A stretch of 64,000 nt of DNA from Streptomyces specialis (GTDB lineage: Bacteria; Actinomycetota; Actinomycetes; Streptomycetales; Streptomycetaceae), in assembly GCF_001493375.1 (NCBI RefSeq), contig NZ_LN929895.1:392126-456125 (forward strand), given 5' to 3'. The notes under the pieces are model-generated. The model saw only the letters and a program-made list of their open reading frames with translations. It ran no database searches and was not told the origin of the DNA. Position numbers and translations under genes: made by a program. The stretch's first letter is position 1; each line of letters starts with the position of its first letter. Below, one piece after another: positions 8,373 to 17,186 of the stretch.

Positions 8373-8895
8373 ATGAACGACCACGCTGCGCGCCCGGAGC
8401 CCCAGGCCCTGACGGCCAGGGGAAGGGTGCCACACATCACTCAGTGGAGCGGCGAACACCCCGCGGAGGTACGGGTCGTGGAGCGGCGCGGACGCCTGGC
8501 CTACGCCGACGAACGCTTCTTCGACCGTGACACCGGTGGCGTCCTGTGGCGCCGCATCCCCTCCACCCCCGGCAGAGGGGAACCGGAGTTCGGCGCGGTA
8601 CACGCTCTCCGGCAGCGCGTCGCAATGACCGGCCTGCTCTGCCAGGTGTGCGGCGCCCCCGCCGACCGCAACGAACACGGCGTCCTGTGGCTGATGGGCG
8701 AAGCCTCCGACGCGCCAGGCTCCTGGCCCCAGGGGTTGGAGACCGCCCATCCCCCGGTATGCCGCCCCTGCGCTTCCCTGGCAGTCCGGGCCTGCCCCCA
8801 CCTACGCCGACGCCACGTCGCCTTGCGAGTCCAACGCTGCACTCCGGCCGGAGTCCACGGAGTCCTCTACCGCCCCACCCCCGAAGGCCCCGTCC
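8373..8895 (+). CDS. Zinc-ribbon-like actinobacterial protein of unknown function, 3' end lost to adapter
   Basis: About 174 genuine residues before the frame enters adapter at 8896. It starts MNDHAARPEPQALTARGRVP with GGAGACACCCCT before the ATG. Two CxxC pairs (LLCQVCGAP and PPVCRPCASLA) plus a nearby Cys-His suggest zinc binding. I know the family from Streptomyces, often beside XRE regulators, where it usually continues for about 35 more residues. A fragment that looks like that missing C-terminal region occurs at 12741-12851. The terminal SYTHPTLPTK peptide is adapter translation, not protein. Confidence 0.65.
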
Positions 8896-9023
8896 CTGTG
8901 TCTTATACACATCCGACGCTGCCGACGAAGAGGCCAGATCCGACTCTGGCGCTCCCCGCGTCCCGAAATAAAAAAGCCAAGTGTCCACCACCTTGAGAAT
9001 TCGCACACAACAGAGAGACAATC
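8896..9023. other. Nextera adapter sequence and junk (assembly artefact)
   Basis: CTGTGTCTTATACACATCC at 8896-8914 is the Nextera mosaic end with two changes, followed by GACGCTGCCGACGA and an AGAGG-index-like stretch. An A-run follows near 8968-8976, as after the flow-cell end of an adapter. A degraded opposite mosaic end (ACAGAGAGACA) lies near 9009-9020, so genomic sequence probably resumes about 9024. Confidence 0.9.
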
Positions 9024-11580
9024 AACCGCACAGATTCGACCGCGCGGGGCGGGGCGCGGGGGCCTGCCCCGGAACCTGCGCCCGCGGCTGCGCCGGCTGC
9101 GTTCCCTGAGCGGGAGCCGCGAGCTGCGAGCCGACCGGAACGCCCTGCCCGAGCGTCTGCACGCTGACCCCGGATGCCCGGGGGCCGGCCTTCATCCGCT
9201 CGCTGCCCGGCATGGGGAGCGCGCGCACCTGCGGGCGCGGGGGAACGGGCGGGGCGCTGCCGTCGAGGATCGGGCTGGCCGCGACAACGGTGTGCTCGAC
9301 GACCTGCGGCTCGTCGCTCTCCTCGGCGCCGTTCTCCGCGTCGTTCTGCGGGGCGTTCTGCGGGGCGTTCTGCGGGGTGTTTTCCGCGCCGTTCTGCGGG
9401 GCGGGCCCGGGGTCGGCCGACTGCTGTGGCGGCTGCTGTTGCTGTGCCGCCTGCGGGACGGCGGGTTCGAGCGCGGCGGCACCGGCGGGTTCCGGCGGCG
9501 CCTGCTGGGGCTGCTGTGCTTGCTGGGGCTGCTGGGGTGACGGGGCCGGCTCCGCCGGGCCGAGCGCGAGCGGCTCCGGTGCCTGCGGGGCCGCCCTTCG
9601 GCGCCGCCCGGTCGGCTCCGGCGCCTGCCGCTCGGGCACGGGCCGGGCCTGCGGGGGCACGACCTGCGCGGGCGCGGGCGGTGCCTGCCGCACGGCGCGT
9701 GGTGGCTGGGGCGTCTGCCGCACGGGCTGCGGCGGGTGAGGCGCCTGGGGCGGCTGGGGCGCCTGCTGGGGCATCTGGTGCGCGGACTGGTGCGGCACGG
9801 GGATGGGACCTGGCGCGGGCACGGGCGACGCGGGCACGGGCCCCGGTGCCTCCTCGGCCGGTCCGAGCGCCCGCCGCCGGCGGCCGTGCCCGGGGCCGAA
9901 TTCCTGCCCCTGCCCCTGACTGTCCCCCTGCTCCGGCACGGGCGCCGCCGCACCGGAGTGCCTGCGCCGCCGGCCGGTCGGGGTGTCGGGCACCGGCTCT
10001 ATGGCCATCGGCGTCCTGCCCGCCGTCCCCCGGACGGGCTGCGCCGGAACGGGCATCACCGTCGTGTCCCCGCTCGCGTCACGCGCCGGGACCGCGCGGG
10101 GAGCCGTTCCCCCGGCCGCCAGCACCGGCACCTCCAGCACATACGCGGACGAACCGCCCACCTGATGCGTCTGGAGCACACCGCCGTGCTGCCGCACGAT
10201 GCCGCGCACGATCGGCTCGTGCACCGGATCACCGCCGGGATACGGTCCGCGCACCTCGATGCGCACCACGTCACCGCGCTGCGCCGCCGCCACCACGATC
10301 GTGGAGTCGGCACCGGGCGACAGCGCGGCGGGAACGGCCTGCCCGGTGGCGTCCACCCCCGCGACCCCGGCGACCAGATGCGCCAGCGCCTGCGCCATCC
10401 GCTCCGGGTCCACCTCCGCCTCGATCGGCGGAGCGTGCACCGCGAACTGCGCGCGCCCCGGCCCGATCAGCTCGGTCGCGCCCTCCACCCCGGCGGAGAC
10501 GACGGTGTCCAGCGAGATCCGCTTGAACGACAGCTTCTCCCGGCCCTCGTCGAGCCGCTGATAGCTGAGCACGTTGTCGACCAGCGTCGTCATCCGGGCG
10601 TACCCGGCGGCGAGGTGGTGCAGCACCTGGTTCGCCTCGGGCCACAACTGCCCGGCCGGGTCGGCGGCCAGCGCCGACAGCTCCGTCCGCAGCGAGTCGA
10701 GCGGCCCGCGCAGGCTCTCGCGCAGCACCGCCAGGAGCTGCGCGTGGCGGGCGGCGAGCGCGTCGTAGGAACGGCGGTCGGTGAAGGCGAGGACCGCGCC
10801 GACCAGTTGATCCCCGTCCCGCACCGGCGCGGTGGTCAGGTCGACCGGCACCGCCCGGCCGTCCCGCGTCCACAGCACCTGCCCGCGCACCCGGTGCTTG
10901 CGGCCGGAGGTGAGGGTGTCGTGGAGCGGGGTCTCCTCGAACGCCAGCGGCGTGCCGTCCGCCCGCGAGTGCTGGACCAGCGGGTGCAGCTCCTGGCCGC
11001 CGAGCTGGCTGGCGCGATGGCCGAGGATCTGCGCCGCCGCCGGGTTGACCAGGACGATCCGGCCGGCGGTGTCGACGCCGACCACGCCCTCCGATGCGGC
11101 GCGCAGGATCATCTCGGTCTGCCGCTGCTGCCGGACCAGCTCGGCCTCGGTGTCGAGGGCGTCGGAGAGGTCGCGGATGATCAGCACCAGCAGTTCCTCA
11201 CCGGCGTGATCGTCCGCGAACGCCGCCTCGATCGCGGACGCGTACGGCGCGTGACCCGCGTTGAGGCCGGCGCTGGTCACCTCGACCGGCAGCTCGACCC
11301 CGTCGGTCCGCCGCGCGACCATCCGGGTGGGCTTGGTCCGGACGCTCGGGTCCTCCTCCGGGCGGCGCATCGAACCGGGGATACGGCGCGGATCGAACTC
11401 GGGCACGATGTCGAGGAGTCCGCGACCGATGAGCGGGGCGCCCGGCACCTCCAGCGTGTCCACGGCGATGGCGTTCGCGTTGACGACGGTGCCGTTGCCA
11501 TTGACGAGCAACAGCGCGTCAGGCAGCGCGTCGAGTATGGCGGCGAGGCGAGCAGCGCCCCTCGCTGGCCTGCTGCTCAC
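9024..11580 (-). CDS. PAS-PAS degenerate histidine-kinase-like protein, 3' part cut off by adapter
   Basis: About 850 residues. Two PAS domains are visible: residues ~10-75 with ILDALPDALLLVNGNGTVV, and ~155-265 with AASEGVVGVDTAGRIVLVNP. A dimerisation-like helix (LRESLRGPLDSLRTELSAL) and an ATPase-like region (DPERMAQALAHLVAG, IVRQHGGVLQTHQ) follow. The usual phosphoacceptor His of H-E-L-R-x-P-L is replaced (RESLRGPL) and the N-box asparagine is missing, so phosphotransfer is doubtful. A long Pro/Gln-rich tail follows. The protein is cut by adapter, and its receiver-like C-terminus is most likely the 5155-6006 segment. It is probably cytoplasmic, as no membrane segment is visible. Confidence 0.75.
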
Positions 11581-11705
11581 GACGTCGGTTCCTCCCTTGA
11601 CCCACGTGTTCCTGGTGCACGTAACCCGTGCGTGTCATCAGAGGGAGTCTACGGGCAGCCGCGCCGGACGCGGCGGTGCGTTCGAAAGAAGCAGCTCAGG
11701 GCCGC

Positions 11706-12104
11706 TCAGCTCAGCGCGGGGGGGGCGGGCACGAGGGCGTCCCAGCGGGCGATCTCGCACCCGTTGGAACGGCTGAACTCCGCCTGGACCGGCTGGCCTT
11801 CCCACACTCCCTCGATCGTGGCGGTGGCCGGGCCGCCGTACATGTAGGTGCACAGGGTGTCCGCCGAGACCGGCTCGAAAGGCGCGGCGGCCCGTTCGAT
11901 CGCGGCACACGCGTCGGCCGGCTCGGGGTGGTCGCCCCCGGCGGGCGCACAGGTCAGCTCGAAGGTGCCGTCCGTCTCCCCGGTGCCGGTGACGGTGATC
12001 TCCAGACGATGCGTGTCGGCGCCCTCGTCCTGGGCGGTGGCGACGGCCGGCAGGGCGGCCGACGCGGCGAGGGCGAGAGCGGTGGCGAGGGTCGTGAACG
12101 GCAT
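11706..12104 (-). CDS. Subtilisin inhibitor-like (SSI family) secreted protease inhibitor
   Basis: A 132-aa secreted protein with signal peptide MPFTTLATALALAASAALPA. The mature part contains SSI-family hallmarks: FELTCAPAGGDHPEP, ACAAIERA, CTYMYGGPATATIEG and the conserved end SRSNGCEIARWDALVP. Four cysteines fit the two disulfides of the family. SSI proteins inhibit extracellular serine proteases and can be transglutaminase substrates. The start has AGGAGC 7 nt upstream. The segment before CTYMYGGP (PVSADTL) takes the place of the usual reactive-loop context, so target specificity may differ. Confidence 0.9.
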   Translation of the reverse strand: MPFTTLATALALAASAALPAVATAQDEGADTHRLEITVTGTGETDGTFELTCAPAGGDHPEPADACAAIERAAAPFEPVSADTLCTYMYGGPATATIEGVWEGQPVQAEFSRSNGCEIARWDALVPAPPALS

Positions 12105-12303
12105 GGGGGCGCTCCTGGTGCGAGTGGCGATGTGGCGAGGGGAGGCGCCTGGTGCCTCCGCCCGCACTGCTAACGCTCCTCGGCCCGTTCCGTTGCGCAA
12201 CTCGACGCGACGGCGACACCCCCGTAGGGTGGAATCCGGTTGGCTGCGGCCGTTCGGGCTGTGGCATCATTTGCTCGCACGCGGCGCTCGCGCTGCTGTG
12301 CGA

Positions 12304-12393
12304 GGAGGCTTCGCCTAGTCTGGTCTATGGCGCCGCACTGCTAATGCGGTTTGGGGTAACCCCCCATCCCGGGTTCAAATCCCGGAGCCTCCG
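12304..12393 (+). tRNA. tRNA-Ser (GCT)
   Basis: A 90-nt class II tRNA. Acceptor GGAGGCT pairs with AGCCTCC, the anticodon loop CTGCTAA carries GCT, there is a long variable arm, and the T loop is GGTTCAAATCC. CCA is not encoded. A stem-loop terminator follows at 12422. Confidence 0.95.
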
Positions 12394-12421
12394 CCGGTGG
12401 AACAAGATCACGCACACACGG

Positions 12422-12450
12422 AAGCCCTGGTCGTCACCGACCAGGGCTTT
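12422..12450 (+). terminator. Intrinsic terminator after tRNA-Ser
   Basis: AAGCCCTGGTCG pairs with CGACCAGGGCTT across a 4-nt loop, followed by TTT. It lies 29 nt after the tRNA. Confidence 0.8.
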
Positions 12451-12547
12451 TGCTTGTTTCCGCAGCTCAGACGGGCTGCCCCGATCTGATTTCACCAGGA
12501 CGGCCGGGTCATGTAATGTTGTCCCCGCACCACGGCCCCCGGGCCGG

Positions 12548-12620
12548 GCGCTCGTAGCTTAACGGATAGAGCATCTGACTACGGATCAGAAGGTTGCAGG
12601 TTCGAATCCTGCCGAGCGCA
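12548..12620 (+). tRNA. tRNA-Arg (ACG), integration target of the adjacent island
   Basis: A 73-nt tRNA. Acceptor GCGCTCG pairs with CGAGCGC, discriminator A, anticodon loop CTACGGA with ACG, T loop GGTTCGAATCC. The 3' portion from the anticodon is repeated 5.4 kb downstream at 17992-18039, marking it as an attachment site. Confidence 0.95.
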
Positions 12621-12626
12621 CAGCCA
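12579..12626 (+). repeat. attL: 3' half of tRNA-Arg, repeated at 17992-18039
   Basis: A 48-bp direct repeat with one mismatch (T at 12610, C at 18023). It starts CTACGGATCAGAAGGTTGCA, runs through the tRNA 3' end and ends CAGCCA. Similarity continues weakly through the following terminator and a GGAGTGGACCCGGGG stretch. Confidence 0.85.
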
Positions 12627-12657
12627 AAGCCCCGTTTCCTTCGCGGAACGGGGCTTT
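12626..12657 (+). terminator. Intrinsic terminator after tRNA-Arg
   Basis: AAAGCCCCGTT pairs with AACGGGGCTTT at the end of the tRNA gene. A diverged copy lies at 18039-18070 after the attR copy. Confidence 0.85.
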
Positions 12658-12740
12658 CGTGTATGGCGTGGTGGCGGCGCTCCGGGAGTGGACCCGGGGC
12701 GGTATCGCGGCATCGGATGACCCCGGTGCCCGGGCCGCCC

Positions 12741-12851
12741 GTCACCGGCCTCCCCTTCGACCACCCCGCCACACGCTGGATCATCGCCGCCCAACTCATC
12801 ATGCGCCTCGACCACTTCACCTTCACCGACATCAGCACCGAGACCGAGTAA
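12741..12851 (+). pseudogene. C-terminal remnant resembling the zinc-ribbon-like protein family
   Basis: An open stretch ending at a TAA at 12849-12851 reads PVTGLPFDHPATRWIIAAQ then LIMRLDHFTFTDI. This resembles the C-terminal region I associate with the family of the 8373-8895 protein, in which a D-P-A-x-R-W-x-x-A-A-Q motif ends the chain. There is no start or CxxC region upstream because tRNA-Arg ends 120 bp before. It is probably a decayed fragment left at the island edge. Confidence 0.4.
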
Positions 12852-13195
12852 CAACCTTCTCCACGACCTCAGGTCGGCTCGCTCGGCTCCCCGCGCGGGG
12901 CCCAGGCCCCGGCCGGGCCTGCCGCCCGTGCCGCGCTCACGGCGATCAGCCGCCTTATGCCAAAGGAGGGGTGCGTGGTGGCCGGGGCGGTCGGCTCCAC
13001 GGCTTTACGGAGCCACTTTGGCGCGAGCCTCGGAGATCGTGGCCCCAACGTCGTGCCTTACCGGACTGGTCCACAGACTGCCCGACGCGCCGGCAGCTTA
13101 CGGGGCCATGATTGCTCGCGCCAAAGCAGCTCCAGCCCAAAGCCGCCCCACCGACCTATACAGAGATGTGCTCGCCGCTGACCACAACGGCTACG
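12852..13195. other. Intergenic, left edge of the island
   Basis: A 344-bp stretch between the remnant and the 3' end of the GHKL gene. GC falls toward the right. I see no integrase, excisionase or RNA gene here. Confidence 0.5.
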
Positions 13196-15871
13196 TCACT
13201 CTGACGCCTGTGGCATGGAGGCCAGATACGGAGCAACCATTCCTCCGTCTTCATACACCTCCAGTGACGCACGAATCTCAGAGTACAGCGCCTCTATCGA
13301 GGCATTCAGGGCTATATAGCCGTCCTGATAGAAGAAGGACACCGGCGCAAGCGCGTGGAGACCTCGAACCAGGCCCTCTAGCTCGCTCTCAGCTCCCGTC
13401 CAATTATCCGCAATCATCCAAGCATGAAGATGCTGAATCTTCGTAGCGACCGGCTTATCGCTAAACTTTTCGAGGACCTGAACCAATCGATCAATCCGGG
13501 GTCGAGGAACCGAGACACTCGCTTCTTGCTGCTTAATCCAGGCAGCAGTGTCCGCCGGCGAACGAAGGTCGAACAGTGGCCTAATTGAAGCGGGGGACAA
13601 TCCTTGCAGCGGAAATACTTCGACTAGCTTTGCAAAGTCGGCTACGCGGATAGGAACGATGTCGTCGTTCTCGCAAACTTTAGACAACAGAGCTTCAGGA
13701 TCCTCTGCGCCTTGAAAATCTGGAGCAACAACTACCGTAAAGCTAGGCTTAATCTCGACGGATGCATCCTTCACCAAACTCTCGCGATGCACCCGAAGGA
13801 TGGATGTCCTGGCCGTGTCGGCCCGAATTTTGGCTACCTTCGAGGTGTTCTCTATCGGGATCTCAACGCCGTCGTCGTCGAGATGGATGACAACCGATTC
13901 ACCACTCGACTTCGCATCGTAAGTGAATGCGTAGCTGGATGATTGAGCATTTTCGTGACGCCGCCCAAGTCGAGCTGTTACGATCCCATCCGTCCCGTGG
14001 CTTGCGCCTCCCCGTTTGACTACATGGAAACCCAGTATGGAAAAGGCATCCGCAACCGCGTCTTCTAGATCATCTTCCCTGTTGCGCGCATCATTCAGGT
14101 GCTGAGCAATCACCGTGGCCGACCTCGGGTATCGTTTAACCAGTGCTCTGAGGAACGAATCTCGCCGTCGCATAACACGCTCAACGACTTCCGGAGCCAC
14201 ATTCTCGTCAAGCATGTACGCCTCGGTCAGCAGCTCAGTGAGGCCTAGGAGGCGAAGAGGCTCATCGACCTTCTTAGCGTCCTTATAATTTGCTACGAAC
14301 GGGTGCGACTCGTTGAGAACTACAGTTTTGCGGACCGGATCGTAGGAGACGAAACGCGCACTGGACACCTGCGGTTCCATGACGATCTTTTCCACTAGAT
14401 CGTCTTTGCTGTCCACCGCATTGGCCATATCCTCCTCTTGAGAAGGAATAATGCCAAGACTGTCTTGAACTACGCTATCGCCCTCTGCCGCACGCCTTAG
14501 CATTCGACGTAGCGGCCCCTGACTCAACGCCAGGGGAGGATCAGCAAGCCTGTTGTCTTTCCCGAGTCGACCCAGCTTGTCATCCCGGTCCTTTTCCTGA
14601 GCTATCGTGCGCGCCCTATTGAAGACCGCCTTTAGATAAGACTTGACCTCATCCAGCGCAAGAGACTCTTTGATGCTTTCTCGTGCGCTGGCCACCCCTT
14701 CATCGAGTCCGTCGGCCCACACTTCCATGAAGAAGCGGCTCAAGGTTCCATGGCGCAGCTCAACATCAAGATCGAAGTCTGCCGCCTCCACTCCCAGGTT
14801 GATGAGCCTCCCTCGAACCCGGACGAAGAAGCCATGGCTTCTCTCAATACGTTCACTCTTACCCGAATTGATGGGATCCTTGAAAAGGATGGCTTTACCG
14901 GCGATAGGCCCAGCGTGAGGCAACTGGAGAGCGCTAGCCGTAGAACCATCCGGCAGTTGAATCTCCGAGGTCGCCAGTTGTGCCCACTCGGATTTCTTCC
15001 CTTTCCCGTGAGCCGGAAGCTGTCCCTCGTCCTTACCGACTACGAACTCCCAAAGCCGCTCTTTGTCAGCCTTGGTTGACTCCAAGTCCTCTGCATTATA
15101 GTAAAGCTTGAAATCGGGATGCAGAGGCAACGCAGTTCGAAGAATCCACCTCAGCCTACCAAGTTCAATTTCTGAAGCGGCAGGCTTCAGATCGGCAAGA
15201 ATTACTGCTGTCCAGTGATCCGGCTCATTACCTCGAATCACTTCAAGGAACGCATTGTTCTCACCTAGGGAGATGAAGGCATTCTCCATCGCCGAGAGAG
15301 CATCTTCTCGACTCAGCTCGACCATATCCAATTGAAGGTCGATGGTATTTAGAAGCCCGGCGGGGGCATTTTCCAGGATAGAAAAGTCCATAGTAATAGC
15401 CCTATAAACCCCTCCTTGATACACCAAGTAGGTGAGGGATCGAGCAAGGACGTAAGTGGCGAGTTTACCGATCCCAAACTTTCCAACAGGGTTCTTACGT
15501 CCAGCCGGCGGACTTTGCGTCCTTTTCTTTGACTCGCCAATCTTCCAAAGATCATGGAGGTCGCTTTGCCCCATCGACTCGCCGTCATCGCCGACGACTA
15601 CCACTGCCCCGGAGGCCGCGAGATCATTGGGAAGTGCCACCCAAACCCGCTTAGCGCCAGCATCATACGAATTGGTGATCAACTCTTCGAAGGCTTTATT
15701 AGGAGAGCTATAAAGTCCTTCAGAGAAGCGCTCAATGATGCCAAACGAGAGCTGAAGAGGAACACGGTCAACTAGCGAGCCACCACTGATAAGAGATGAG
15801 ACCGGAACAAGATGTTCCACCTCAGCAGCCTGCGTAGCGGCTTCGTCCGACTGCCGAAATTCTGCGGTCAC
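13196..15871 (-). CDS. GHKL-type ATPase with C-terminal PD-(D/E)XK-like nuclease region (candidate defence effector)
   Basis: An 891-aa protein. The N-terminal ~200 residues carry the three GHKL signatures: EELITNSYDAGA (N-box, Asn ~67, Asp ~70), VGDDGESMG (~94-101) and VGKFGIGKLATY (~129-140). This is as in Hsp90/MutL/MORC ATPases. Residues ~600-655 look like a restriction-endonuclease fold: a helix with Glu ~603, GFHVVKRGGASHGTDGI with Asp ~628, and FTYDAKSS giving D-x-K at ~652-654. The middle and last 230 residues are unrecognised. There is no signal or membrane segment. The gene starts 44 bp after the methyltransferase stop, in one operon. GC is far below the surrounding genes, indicating transfer. 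ATPase assignment is strong; nuclease assignment is motif-based. Confidence 0.75.
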   Translation of the reverse strand: MTAEFRQSDEAATQAAEVEHLVPVSSLISGGSLVDRVPLQLSFGIIERFSEGLYSSPNKAFEELITNSYDAGAKRVWVALPNDLAASGAVVVVGDDGESMGQSDLHDLWKIGESKKRTQSPPAGRKNPVGKFGIGKLATYVLARSLTYLVYQGGVYRAITMDFSILENAPAGLLNTIDLQLDMVELSREDALSAMENAFISLGENNAFLEVIRGNEPDHWTAVILADLKPAASEIELGRLRWILRTALPLHPDFKLYYNAEDLESTKADKERLWEFVVGKDEGQLPAHGKGKKSEWAQLATSEIQLPDGSTASALQLPHAGPIAGKAILFKDPINSGKSERIERSHGFFVRVRGRLINLGVEAADFDLDVELRHGTLSRFFMEVWADGLDEGVASARESIKESLALDEVKSYLKAVFNRARTIAQEKDRDDKLGRLGKDNRLADPPLALSQGPLRRMLRRAAEGDSVVQDSLGIIPSQEEDMANAVDSKDDLVEKIVMEPQVSSARFVSYDPVRKTVVLNESHPFVANYKDAKKVDEPLRLLGLTELLTEAYMLDENVAPEVVERVMRRRDSFLRALVKRYPRSATVIAQHLNDARNREDDLEDAVADAFSILGFHVVKRGGASHGTDGIVTARLGRRHENAQSSSYAFTYDAKSSGESVVIHLDDDGVEIPIENTSKVAKIRADTARTSILRVHRESLVKDASVEIKPSFTVVVAPDFQGAEDPEALLSKVCENDDIVPIRVADFAKLVEVFPLQGLSPASIRPLFDLRSPADTAAWIKQQEASVSVPRPRIDRLVQVLEKFSDKPVATKIQHLHAWMIADNWTGAESELEGLVRGLHALAPVSFFYQDGYIALNASIEALYSEIRASLEVYEDGGMVAPYLASMPQASE

Positions 15872-15915
15872 AGGTATTTCCCCCGGGAGAATATGGATTC
15901 CTGTATGCCAGTGAA

Positions 15916-17100
15916 CTAACGCACTCTCGGGCTCTCAACCGTCAGGACTACCTCTTTGCGCATCCGCTTCGCCATCGAGGAAGATGGGTTAGCTGATGAC
16001 ACGGGAAGATACCTGCGGTTCTCCGGTAGAGCTCTTTCAGTTTGATCGATCACACGAAACCCAGATTCCTTGTACGCAAGGCGCACAAGGGAATCATTCT
16101 GGATGTAGTTACCACGCAGGGTTGAGTTACCGATCACTGTGACAACTCTGGCACCAGGTTTGCTAACCCTACGCAATTCGTCGCCAAACATGCACAAGTC
16201 TCGCGCGTATCTCGTGATTGTCGCAATGGGCAGCAGGCCCGGGTTCGGCACGGACGCCTTGATGGAATCAACCATTGTTTCGACTCGCTCAGTCGACGGT
16301 TCGCCCAAGGCACGTTCCGCGCCGATGCTGCTGGAGCGAATTTTTCGCAGTTCAGGGATAGAGTACCCGAGCCAAATAAGTGACAGTTTGTGACCGCGCA
16401 GATAATCAATGGCGTTCAGGTAAGGGGGCGAGGTAATTACCAGATCAATTGACTCATCTTCTACTCGCAACGAGCGAGCGTCGCCGCGCCTCACTAGAGC
16501 GGTACCCCGAACTTCTCGCTGGTCAAGAAGGCGCTTAAGCTCTTTAACTGATTTAGTGAAGCCACTCAAGACATCGTACTGGGATTCCAGAATTACCCTG
16601 TGTGGACGACTGTGTGACGTATCGGCAGCAAGAGAAGCCCGTGGAGATTTGGTGACAATTGTTCGACTCAGCGCGATCTGAAGGGCTTCCCTGATCGAGA
16701 TATCTTCAAGACCATTAATTACCCTGGAGAGTCGGTTCAACTGTGCCCGCTGGTTTTGACCAAACCAATACTCCGCAAACTTGACGGTTTCCTCGTCAGG
16801 CCAAGGTAGAGAATTAGTCCGCGAGCGCCCAGCCAAGGAGACCGCGCGTGCCGCTTCTTCGGTCATGTTCAGCGTATCGACGTGCTGGGTAGCGACTTTG
16901 CTCATCAAGACCGCGAGCGGATCGACGTCGAACCCTTGAGCTCTATGCCCATTTGCTGTTGCTGCTGCCAACACGGTGCCCGATCCGCACATGGGATCCA
17001 GTACAGCTAGAGAGCCGCTCGCAGTGTCACCCTTAAGGTGGTCGATGGCGATATCCGGAGCCATCCGAGCCGGGAATGGATGGATCGTTCTGGCGCTCAA
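15916..17100 (-). CDS. DNA methyltransferase (N4-cytosine/N6-adenine type), partner of the GHKL protein
   Basis: A 394-aa SAM-dependent DNA methylase. It has SAM-binding motif I LDPMCGSGTVLAAA (~34-47), an acidic motif II-like FDVDPL (~57-62) and catalytic motif IV TSPPYLNAIDYLRGHKLS (TSPPY at 223-227), in that order. TSPPY is common in N4-cytosine and some N6-adenine enzymes. The ~140 residues between the motifs are helical and may hold target recognition. It precedes the GHKL-nuclease gene in a low-GC two-gene operon inside a tRNA-flanked island, which suggests self-protection of host DNA. Target sequence and base cannot be read. Confidence 0.85.
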   Translation of the reverse strand: MSARTIHPFPARMAPDIAIDHLKGDTASGSLAVLDPMCGSGTVLAAATANGHRAQGFDVDPLAVLMSKVATQHVDTLNMTEEAARAVSLAGRSRTNSLPWPDEETVKFAEYWFGQNQRAQLNRLSRVINGLEDISIREALQIALSRTIVTKSPRASLAADTSHSRPHRVILESQYDVLSGFTKSVKELKRLLDQREVRGTALVRRGDARSLRVEDESIDLVITSPPYLNAIDYLRGHKLSLIWLGYSIPELRKIRSSSIGAERALGEPSTERVETMVDSIKASVPNPGLLPIATITRYARDLCMFGDELRRVSKPGARVVTVIGNSTLRGNYIQNDSLVRLAYKESGFRVIDQTERALPENRRYLPVSSANPSSSMAKRMRKEVVLTVESPRVR

Positions 17101-17186
17101 GCTGCACTCCTCCGTGTCGCCTGCACGGCAGGCTTAAGCATGCTGCAGGCATTCAATCAGCGTCGATCTTTCCAGTCAACATGCAT

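Noticed and set aside
8801..9008. Short ORFs at the adapter sites (also 20122-20352 and 63584-63820 tails)
   Set aside because: Their distinctive peptides are translations of Nextera adapter sequence.
12304..12393. tRNA-Ser as integration site
   Set aside because: I found no second copy of its 3' end in the window.
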